NCBI GenBank assembly: GCA_007130245.1
Contig: SLSW01000128.1
Coordinates: 1 to 33,308 of the forward strand
Origin: Micromonosporaceae bacterium
GTDB taxonomy: Bacteria; Actinomycetota; Actinomycetes; Mycobacteriales; Micromonosporaceae
DNA: 33,308 bases
Direction of reading: 5' to 3'
Position 1 is the stretch's first letter, and every line of letters begins with the position of its first letter. Shown here piece by piece: positions 25,555-33,308 of the stretch. A model generated the notes under the pieces. That model saw nothing but the letters and a program-made list of their open reading frames with translations. It searched no databases and had not been told where the DNA came from. The translations under genes and the position numbers were made by a program.

Positions 25555-27107
25555 CCTGCGGCCGGTCCACCGAGCCGCAACAGCGCGCGCCGGCCCAGCA
25601 GGGCAAGCGCCCCACCGGAGAGCGCTACGCCACCGGCGACGAACCCGACGCCCGGTGCCTCCCACAGTGACCGCAGCACCCACCACGACGGCACGACCGC
25701 GAGCAGCCAGCCGGCCGGGCCGTCCAGCCACCACGCGGCCACCGGCGCGTACAGCGGGAGGCCAAGCAGCTTGAGCACCGCGACGCCCTCCACTTTGTTG
25801 CCGGCGACCGCGAGCGTGGCCAGCATGGTGAGCGGGGCGAGCAGCACCGCCGCCGCCAGGGCCGGCACCGCGGCGCCGAGCTGCCCGCCGGGCACCAGGC
25901 CGCTGAGGGGCACCGCGATCGCCAGCCCGAGTCCGGTCGCCGTGGTCACCAGGGCCGCGCGGTAACCGAGGAACCGGGGCAGCGTCAGGGGCGAGACCCG
26001 CAGCACCGTCAGTGCCCGGCTGTCGATGTCGTCGAGCACCATCAGCGCACCGACCATCCCGAAGGTGAAAGGGACGTGCAGCACGACCGCGAGGCCGAGC
26101 AGCAGCGGCCGGTAACCGTCGAGGTCGAACCCGTACGCCCCGGCGAGCCACGCGTGTGCAGGCGGGTAACCGCCCCGCAAGGCCAGCCCCAGCAGCAGCG
26201 GGCTGAGCCCGATCAACAGCAGCAGCGGGTCCCGGCCAAGCCGGACCAGGTCGTGGCTCAGGATCGCGCGCACCCGGCTTGTCCGGCGCCGTCCCGGTGC
26301 GCGCGTCACCGGCGCCAGCGCCACCGGCGACGTGGTGGTGGAGCGCCTTTGCTCTGCACACACATACGCGCGCACGGCGCCGCTGGGGCGGAACCGGTGG
26401 CGTGCCCACCACCCGGCGCCGGCGCACGCCAGCGCGAGCCAACCGACCGTCGCCCACACCGGCGGGCTGCCCGGCGACCCGGCCGGCGTGCCGTACCCGG
26501 CCGCGATCAGATCCATGCCGCCGACCGTGGGCACCGCGTACAGCAGCCGATGCCCCAGCCCGGCACCGCGCGCCAGTGCCGGCACCAACAACGGCAGCAA
26601 CACCAGCGGCAGCACGGTGATGTAGGTGATCAGGGACTGACGGCGCGCGGCCACCGCCACCGCCACCAGCATCGTGAGCACCGCGACCAGGCCGACCCCG
26701 GCCACCGTCGTCAGCGCCCCAACGGCGGAGACCGGGCGGCCGGCCAGTGTGACCGGCACCGCTGCCGCGACCACCAGGGCCGCCAGCGGGCCCACCTTGG
26801 CGGCCACCCGTTCGCCGACCCGCGCCGGGCTGACCTCCGCGGCGGCTCGCATTCCACGGTCCCGTTCCAGGAGCACCAGCGCGCCGACCAGGGTGGTGCC
26901 GAGCACCGCGGTGTCGAGCATCAGCACCCACGGTGCGGCCGCTCTCGCCACCGCCGTCGGCAGCGCCGCCAGCACCGCCGTCCACGCGAGCGTGACCACG
27001 GCGACCAGCGCCACAATCCCGTACCGCCACAGCAGCCGCGCCTCCAGCACCGCCAGCCGCCGCACTCGTACAACGCGGGCGCGGGCGGCCGGAGCCGGGG
27101 TGGTCAC
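25539..27107 (-). CDS. ABC exporter permease (ABC-2-like)
   Basis: This is a 522-aa polytopic protein with about 12 membrane helices, with a soluble loop midway (RAYVCAEQRRSTTTSPVALAPVTRAPGRRRTSRVRAILSHDL). The start is a GTG that overlaps the stop of the ATPase gene (GTGA). Its two halves look like a duplicated six-helix unit, so one polypeptide may supply both halves of the channel. It is the membrane partner of the ATPase upstream. Substrate is unknown; with the divergent TetR gene, drug or lipid export is a reasonable guess. The 3' end overlaps hspR tail to tail by 16 bp. Confidence 0.87.
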   Translation of the reverse strand: MTTPAPAARARVVRVRRLAVLEARLLWRYGIVALVAVVTLAWTAVLAALPTAVARAAAPWVLMLDTAVLGTTLVGALVLLERDRGMRAAAEVSPARVGERVAAKVGPLAALVVAAAVPVTLAGRPVSAVGALTTVAGVGLVAVLTMLVAVAVAARRQSLITYITVLPLVLLPLLVPALARGAGLGHRLLYAVPTVGGMDLIAAGYGTPAGSPGSPPVWATVGWLALACAGAGWWARHRFRPSGAVRAYVCAEQRRSTTTSPVALAPVTRAPGRRRTSRVRAILSHDLVRLGRDPLLLLIGLSPLLLGLALRGGYPPAHAWLAGAYGFDLDGYRPLLLGLAVVLHVPFTFGMVGALMVLDDIDSRALTVLRVSPLTLPRFLGYRAALVTTATGLGLAIAVPLSGLVPGGQLGAAVPALAAAVLLAPLTMLATLAVAGNKVEGVAVLKLLGLPLYAPVAAWWLDGPAGWLLAVVPSWWVLRSLWEAPGVGFVAGGVALSGGALALLGRRALLRLGGPAAGQRRR

Positions 27108-27967
27108 AACCGCCCGCCGGTGAGCGCGATGAACACGTCACGCAACGTCGCCTCGCGGGTGTGGATGGTCTCGATCGCCGCGTCGCGCAGCAGCGCGACC
27201 AGGTCGGGGTCGGTCGGCTCGGTCAGCGGGAGCTCCACGGTGCGGGCGTGGCCGTCCACGCGGCACTCCACCCGGACCCGGCGATGTCCGTGCGCCAGCC
27301 GCAGCGCCCGCGGGGTGTCGATGGCCGAGATACGGCCGCCGAGCAGGAACGCCACCCGGTGGCACACCTCGTCCACGGTGGTCATGTCGTGCGTGGTCAG
27401 CAACACGGTCCGGCCGGCGCGGGCCTGGTCCCGGATCAGGTCGTGCACTGCGTCGGCGTGGGCGGGGTCGAGTCCGGCGGTGGGCTCGTCCAGGAACAGC
27501 ACGTCCGGCCGGTGCAGCAGCGCCCGCGCCAGGTTGAGGCGCATCGTCATGCCCTTGGAGAAGGTGCCGGTGCGCTGGTCGGCCACGTCGGCCAGGGCGA
27601 CGAGGTCCAGCGCCTCGGACGGGGTCATGGCGGCGCTGCGGTACAGCCCCGCGACGGCGGCGAGGTTCTCGCGCGCGGTGAGCTTCGGGAAGTGCGCGGG
27701 CAGCTCAAAGGCCACGCCGATCCGCTCGTACAGGTCGGCTCCCCACTCGGCGACCTCGCGCCCGAGCACCTGGGCGAGGCCCCGGTATCCCGGCAGTTGC
27801 CCGGTCAGCACCTGCTGGGTGGTGGACTTGCCGGCGCCGTTCGGGCCGAGCAGGCCGAAGATCTCGCCGGGGGCCACCTCGAACGAGACGCCGTCGACCG
27901 CGTTGGCGCGGCTGCCGCGGTGGCGCACCCGCAGCTGGTCGACCCGGATCACCGGCGCTTGTGTCAC
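27104..27967 (-). CDS. ABC exporter ATPase (DrrA-like)
   Basis: A 287-aa ATPase with a GTG start. All motifs are present: Walker A GLLGPNGAGKST (about residues 38-49), signature FSKGMTMRLNLARAL (about 135-150), Walker B VLFLDEPTAGLD (about 155-166) and the H-loop TTHDM (about 190). The signature reads SKGM where SGGQ is usual, as in several DrrA-type exporters. The C-terminus carries an extra alpha/beta segment (VRVECRVDGHARTVELPL) typical of the exporter subfamily. It pairs with the permease downstream and is probably repressed by the divergent TetR. Confidence 0.93.
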   Translation of the reverse strand: MTQAPVIRVDQLRVRHRGSRANAVDGVSFEVAPGEIFGLLGPNGAGKSTTQQVLTGQLPGYRGLAQVLGREVAEWGADLYERIGVAFELPAHFPKLTARENLAAVAGLYRSAAMTPSEALDLVALADVADQRTGTFSKGMTMRLNLARALLHRPDVLFLDEPTAGLDPAHADAVHDLIRDQARAGRTVLLTTHDMTTVDEVCHRVAFLLGGRISAIDTPRALRLAHGHRRVRVECRVDGHARTVELPLTEPTDPDLVALLRDAAIETIHTREATLRDVFIALTGGRL

Positions 27968-27990
27968 CCCACTATCAAATCACAGTGAGT

Positions 27991-28017
27991 GCAACTTTGC
28001 AACTTGTGCAATATTGC
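27991..28017. promoter_or_regulatory. Operator cluster between ABC ATPase and tetR (GCAATATTGC palindrome)
   Basis: The 73-bp divergent spacer holds the perfect palindrome GCAATATTGC (28008-28017), the inverted repeat TTGCA-N5-TGCAA (27997-28011) and a direct repeat of GCAACTT (27991-27997, 27999-28005). It is AT-rich compared with its surroundings. A TetR dimer bound here would cover both promoters. The exact operator is not decided by sequence. Confidence 0.55.
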
Positions 28018-28028
28018 GCAGGGAGCAG

Positions 28029-28034
28029 TATAGT
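28029..28034 (+). promoter_or_regulatory. -10 element TATAGT of a leaderless tetR promoter
   Basis: TATAGT ends 6 nt before the ATG at 28041, so the transcript would start at the first codon or next to it. There is no ribosome binding site in the short interval. The -35 is unclear; TTGTGC would be spaced by 19 bp. Confidence 0.5.
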
Positions 28035-28040
28035 GACGCC

Positions 28041-28667
28041 ATGAGCGAACCGGGCCTTCGGGAGCGCAAGAAGCAGCGCACGCGCCGGGCACTCATCGAG
28101 CAGGCCGCCCGGTTGTTCGAGGAGAAGGGGTACGACGACACGACCGTGGCCGAGATCGCGGCAGCGGCCGACGTGTCGCCCCGGACGTTCTTCGGCTACT
28201 TCGCCGGCAAGGAGGACGTGCTGTTCGCCGACACGGCGGCGCGCATCCGCATCGCCCTGGACGTGGTGGCTGACCGGCGCCCCGGAGAGCCGGTGGACCA
28301 GCTGTTATTGCGCGTGGTGGGCGAGATGGCCTCCTCACAGGCGTTCGCCGCCGACTTCGGTGGCCGTGCCGCGGCCGTCCGGCTCCACCTGCTGCCGTCC
28401 CATCCGACCCTGCAGGCGGCCGCGGTGCGAAGGCTGCTCGACTTCCAGGTCGAGCTGGCTCGCGCACTTGTCACGGTGTACCCGGATGAACTAGATGAAT
28501 CGACCGCGGCCGCGATGGTCGGTGCGCTGCTCGGGGCCCTGGTGGCCACCGGCATGGACGGCCTACGGCGCGGCCGTGACCTGGTCGCGCTGCAGTCCGA
28601 CCTGCAGCGCGCCACCGGCATCGTCCTGCACGGGATCGCTTCCCCACCACCCCCTCCCCCGCGTTGA
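28041..28667 (+). CDS. TetR/AcrR family regulator of the divergent ABC exporter
   Basis: This is a 208-aa TetR protein. The helix-turn-helix covers about residues 25-55 (FEEKGYDDTTVAEIAAAADVSPRTFFGYFAGKEDVLF), preceded by a basic arm (RERKKQRTRRALIE) as in MftR/AcrR-like regulators. The C-terminal helical domain has no recognisable ligand motif. The last residues are SPPPPPPR, a proline run that is encoded within GC-rich inverted repeats. The divergent arrangement with the ABC genes makes these the likely targets, together with self-regulation. Confidence 0.92.
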   Translation: MSEPGLRERKKQRTRRALIEQAARLFEEKGYDDTTVAEIAAAADVSPRTFFGYFAGKEDVLFADTAARIRIALDVVADRRPGEPVDQLLLRVVGEMASSQAFAADFGGRAAAVRLHLLPSHPTLQAAAVRRLLDFQVELARALVTVYPDELDESTAAAMVGALLGALVATGMDGLRRGRDLVALQSDLQRATGIVLHGIASPPPPPPR

Positions 28668-28695
28668 TCTAGGGGTGGCGCGGAGTTGGGGAGGG
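28647..28695 (+). terminator. Overlapping inverted repeats at tetR 3' end (possible terminator)
   Basis: CCACCCC (28647-28653) pairs with GGGGTGG (28672-28678), and CCCTCCCC (28652-28659) pairs with GGGGAGGG (28688-28695). The two hairpins exclude each other. No U tract follows, as is common for actinobacteria. They lie in the 34-bp gap between two convergent genes and could stop transcription from both sides. Confidence 0.35.
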
Positions 28696-28701
28696 CTCAG
28701 G

Positions 28702-29133
28702 TCAGGCGAGGCGGCGGGGGTTGCGCACCAGACCGCCCTCACACCAGTCGTGGTAGTCGAACAGGTCCGGCCGCGCGATCAGCACCCGGGTGTTGTACGC
28801 CCAGACCCCGACGACCTCGTCACCTTCGGCCTCGGCCTGCTCGACCATCTTGCGTAGCTTGCGCTTCGGGTGGGCGCGGAAGCCGGTGCGGACCGCGTCG
28901 GCCGCGTAGATGTACAGGCAGTGCATCGCGAACCGACGCGCCGGGCAGGTCTCGTCGAGTGCGAGATCGAACAACGTCCCGACGAGCCGATCGCCGGAGA
29001 TGAGCAGATCCCAGTCCGACGGCATGGTGTGCAGGGGCACCGAGTCCGGCTGATACGCCCACTCGCGCAGCTCCGCTGGCGTGGGGTCGACCGGATTCGC
29101 GAAGCCACGAAAGGCCGTCTGTTGCGCGCTCAC
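28702..29133 (-). CDS. Conserved hypothetical protein, 143 aa
   Basis: GTG 29133 is the preferred start because AGGAG lies 5 nt before it; the GTG at 29139 overlaps that same AGGAG. The product is soluble, without a signal peptide, and rich in Trp, Asp and Arg. Visible features are LREWAYQPDSVPLHTMPSDWDLLI, a CPARRFAMHCLYIYAADAVR segment holding two cysteines, and a basic part (HPKRKLRKMVEQAEAEGDE). I do not assign a function. Confidence 0.75.
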   Translation of the reverse strand: MSAQQTAFRGFANPVDPTPAELREWAYQPDSVPLHTMPSDWDLLISGDRLVGTLFDLALDETCPARRFAMHCLYIYAADAVRTGFRAHPKRKLRKMVEQAEAEGDEVVGVWAYNTRVLIARPDLFDYHDWCEGGLVRNPRRLA

Positions 29134-29141
29134 GGTCACTC

Positions 29142-29175
29142 CTGTAGCAGGGGGTTTCGCCGCGATACGCTACAG
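29142..29175. repeat. Inverted repeat CTGTAGC-N20-GCTACAG
   Basis: Perfect 7-bp arms with a 20-bp spacer lie just upstream of the 143-aa hypothetical gene. It could be an operator overlapping its promoter. Confidence 0.35.
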
Positions 29176-29201
29176 CGTCGACCGCGATGATCGGAACCCA
29201 T

Positions 29202-29217
29202 GTCACGGTTTCGTGAC
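29202..29217. repeat. Inverted repeat GTCACG-GTTT-CGTGAC
   Basis: Perfect 6-bp arms with a 4-bp loop lie in the middle of the divergent spacer between the 143-aa hypothetical gene and the DUF1707 gene. It could be an operator for either gene or a short hairpin. Confidence 0.4.
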
Positions 29218-29261
29218 GTGGCGTTGACACGTAATACCCGCAAAACCGTCCATTCGCACTA

Positions 29262-29281
29262 GCCGGCCTGATGCGGCCGGC
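29262..29281. repeat. Hairpin GCCGGCC-TGATGC-GGCCGGC just before DUF1707 promoter
   Basis: Perfect 7-bp GC arms with a 6-bp loop end 4 bp before a TAGCAT -10-like hexamer (29285-29290), which itself lies 8 nt before the GTG of the DUF1707 gene. It could be a terminator-like structure or a repressor site. Confidence 0.4.
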
Positions 29282-29298
29282 CGATAGCATCATAAGTC

Positions 29299-29580
29299 GT
29301 GAACGCCCCGCTGCCGGACCGGCCGGAACCCCGCATCTCCGACGCGGACCGCGAACGCGCGGTCCAGCGACTCAGCGACGCGGTCACCGAGGGTCGGTTG
29401 ACCGTTGCCGAGTTCGACGAGCGGGTCGCGGCGGTGCCGGCCGCGCGCACCGCCTCCGAGCTGGTCCCCCATCTGGCCGATCTGCCCGGCCCCGTGCGGC
29501 TCGAGGCCGCCGCGGGAAAGACGCTCATGATCCGCCGAGAGGCGCCTCGATGGACGTTTCACCCATCGAGATGGAGATGA
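29299..29580 (+). CDS. DUF1707 domain protein, small
   Basis: This is a 93-aa protein with a GTG start. The DUF1707 domain covers about residues 12-65: RISDADRERAVQRLSDAVTEGRLTVAEFDERV, followed by ARTASELVPHLADLP. The domain is common in actinobacteria, normally at the N-terminus of longer, often membrane-bound proteins. Here only a short basic tail follows, so this may be a stand-alone or truncated form. No ribosome binding site is seen; a TAGCAT hexamer 8 nt upstream suggests leaderless initiation. It precedes clpB by 69 bp. Confidence 0.8.
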   Translation: MNAPLPDRPEPRISDADRERAVQRLSDAVTEGRLTVAEFDERVAAVPAARTASELVPHLADLPGPVRLEAAAGKTLMIRREAPRWTFHPSRWR

Positions 29581-29624
29581 TCGCCAGCACGGTGAAGTCG
29601 CCGGGGCGGGTGTGGCGACCCTAG

Positions 29625-29645
29625 GTTGAGTCGGGTACGCTCAAG
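29625..29645 (+). promoter_or_regulatory. HAIR HspR operator upstream of clpB
   Basis: GTTGAGT-N7-GCTCAAG matches the HAIR consensus CTTGAGT-N7-ACTCAAG at 12 of 14 positions. It ends 4 nt before the clpB GTG and overlaps a TAGGTT -10-like hexamer (29622-29627). clpB is therefore in the HspR regulon together with dnaK. Confidence 0.85.
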
Positions 29646-29649
29646 TCTT

Positions 29650-32238
<2,589 letters not shown>

Positions 32239-32311
32239 CCCGGCTGCACCGTGTGAGGTGATCGGGTAGCGTGTGTGCGGCCCTTCATGGTCGACCGTGC
32301 AGGAGGACACA

Positions 32312-32935
32312 ATGTCGTACCCGATGCCAGGCCAGCCACCGGCACCCGAGCGTAAGCCCAGGCCCGGCACGGTGAGCGCGGCGTCGTGGCTGCTGTTCCT
32401 GGTCGCCGCGATCTACGTGGCCAGCTTCGTGGCCACGCTCATCACGCTGGACGTGTTCGTCAACGCTACCCGGGAGGCCTACGCCGGCACCGAGCTGGAG
32501 GGCCAGGAAGACTTCGCGGTCATCACCACCGTCGCCCAGAGCGTGATCTTCCTGCTCGTCGCGGGCGGCCTGGTGGCGCTGGGGATCCTGAACAACCTCG
32601 GCAAGAACCCCGCCCGCATCGTCACCTGGGTGGTCGGTGGCCTGGTGCTGTGCTGCACGGGTGCGGGCCTGGCCCTGCAGGGCGTCATGACCAGCGTGCC
32701 GGTGCCGGAAGACGTCGAGGGTCCGGATCCGATGGAGGTGCAGCGGCAGATCGAGGCCGCGTTGCCCGACTGGTACATCACGCTGAGCTGGATCGGCTCG
32801 GTGGTCGCTATCCTGGCGCTGATCGTGGCGCTGATCCTGCTGGCGCTGCCGCCGTCGAACGAGTTCTTCCGCAAGACGCCGCCGCAGGCCGAGCCGCCGA
32901 CCTACCCCCCGCCGCCGTACCCACCGGCCGGGTGA
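32312..32935 (+). CDS. Hypothetical four-helix membrane protein
   Basis: A 207-aa protein starting MSYPMPGQPPAPERKPRPG with AGGAGG upstream of ATG 32312. A Pro-rich cytosolic N-terminus precedes four membrane helices at about 27-48, 75-95, 103-125 and 160-182, and the C-terminus is Pro-rich again (PPTYPPPPYPPAG). The second loop, between helices three and four, is acidic (PVPEDVEGPDPMEV). Such Pro-rich, four-helix proteins are common in actinobacteria, mostly without assigned function. It follows clpB by 73 bp, with its own ribosome binding site. Confidence 0.85.
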   Translation: MSYPMPGQPPAPERKPRPGTVSAASWLLFLVAAIYVASFVATLITLDVFVNATREAYAGTELEGQEDFAVITTVAQSVIFLLVAGGLVALGILNNLGKNPARIVTWVVGGLVLCCTGAGLALQGVMTSVPVPEDVEGPDPMEVQRQIEAALPDWYITLSWIGSVVAILALIVALILLALPPSNEFFRKTPPQAEPPTYPPPPYPPAG

Positions 32936-32941
32936 CGCACC

Positions 32942-33308
32942 GTGCCGACGCCCCGTCGCACCGCCCTGGTCACGGGCGCGACCGCCGGCATCGGCGCCGC
33001 GTTCGCCCGCCGGCTCGCCGCCGACTCGTACGACCTGGTGCTGGTGGCCCGCGACGCGCAGCGGCTGCAGAAGACCGCCGGTGAGCTGACCGGGACGCAC
33101 GGCGTCGCGGTCGAGATCATCGCCGCGGATCTGGCGACGCAAAAGGGCCAGCAGGCGGTGGAGGCGCGGTTGCGCGACCCGGCCGCCCCGGTGGACCTGC
33201 TGGTCAACAACGCCGGCATGAGCCTGAACCAGTCGTTCCTGCGCTCGAGCGCGCAGGCCGAGGAGACGCTGCTGCGCCTGAACGTGCACGCGGTGATGCG
33301 GCTGACCA
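32942..33308 (+). CDS. SDR-family oxidoreductase, 5' part only (cut by window end)
   Basis: The frame from GTG 32942 stays open to the window edge (122 codons) and is missing from the ORF track because no stop codon is reached. It begins with a Rossmann fold: TALVTGATAGIGAAFARRLA holds the TGxxxGIG cofactor motif, and DLVLVARDAQRL suggests NADP(H) preference by the Arg after the second strand. DLLVNNAGMS carries the NNAG motif. The catalytic Ser-Tyr-Lys lies beyond the end. It begins 6 bp after the stop of the membrane-protein gene. Substrate unknown. Confidence 0.93.
   Translation, partial: MPTPRRTALVTGATAGIGAAFARRLAADSYDLVLVARDAQRLQKTAGELTGTHGVAVEIIAADLATQKGQQAVEARLRDPAAPVDLLVNNAGMSLNQSFLRSSAQAEETLLRLNVHAVMRLT

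Noticed and set aside
26076-28040. N-terminal 655 codons of the 863-aa + ORF
   Set aside because: Antisense to the ABC genes; the TetR gene starts at ATG 28041.

Overview
The window is GC-rich DNA of actinobacterial type. Many genes start with GTG, ATGA/GTGA overlaps between stop and start codons are common, and it carries an HspR/HAIR heat-shock circuit, an LCP cell-wall ligase, a SecA2 and dynamin-like GTPases. A member of the Micromonosporaceae or a close relative is plausible, but that is inferred from gene content only. I see no rRNA, tRNA, CRISPR array, insertion sequence or transposase.

Left part (1-8.6 kb). Four leftward universal stress protein genes form a tight array. They are divergent from a CBS-CBS-BON gene, and the shared 237-bp spacer holds a sequence close to the DosR/DevR dormancy box. 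Next comes a leftward thiol-redox pair (a TlpA-like thioredoxin lipoprotein and a CcdA-like membrane protein). The longest stretch without an intact gene (5615-6179) follows; it holds the C-terminal half of an ABC ATPase (pseudogene) and a half-conserved iron-box-like site. After it come an LCP-family gene, a small membrane-anchored hypothetical and a TetR regulator.

Middle (8.6-17.2 kb). secA2 converges on an ArfB-type ribosome-rescue gene. A NarL-type response regulator and histidine kinase follow, then an NrtR-like Nudix protein. An AbiEi/DUF559 gene is bracketed by two nearly identical ~75-bp palindromic repeats, and one repeat supplies its stop codon.

Right part (17.2-33.3 kb). A four-gene leftward operon (two dynamin-like GTPases, a four-helix membrane protein and a 407-aa unknown) diverges from dnaK-grpE-dnaJ-hspR. 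Two HAIR-like HspR operators precede dnaK and a third precedes clpB, so the chaperone regulon closes on itself within this window. Between them lie an ABC exporter (ATPase and permease) with a divergent TetR regulator, a conserved hypothetical and a DUF1707 protein. The window ends with a four-helix membrane protein and a truncated SDR oxidoreductase that is absent from the ORF track.

The chaperone and stress genes (USPs, CBS-BON, Hsp70 system, ClpB, ArfB) give the region a stress-survival character. The least explained parts are the repeat-bracketed AbiEi/DUF559 gene, the GTPase operon with its unknown fourth gene, and the DosR-like control of the USP/CBS-BON block.
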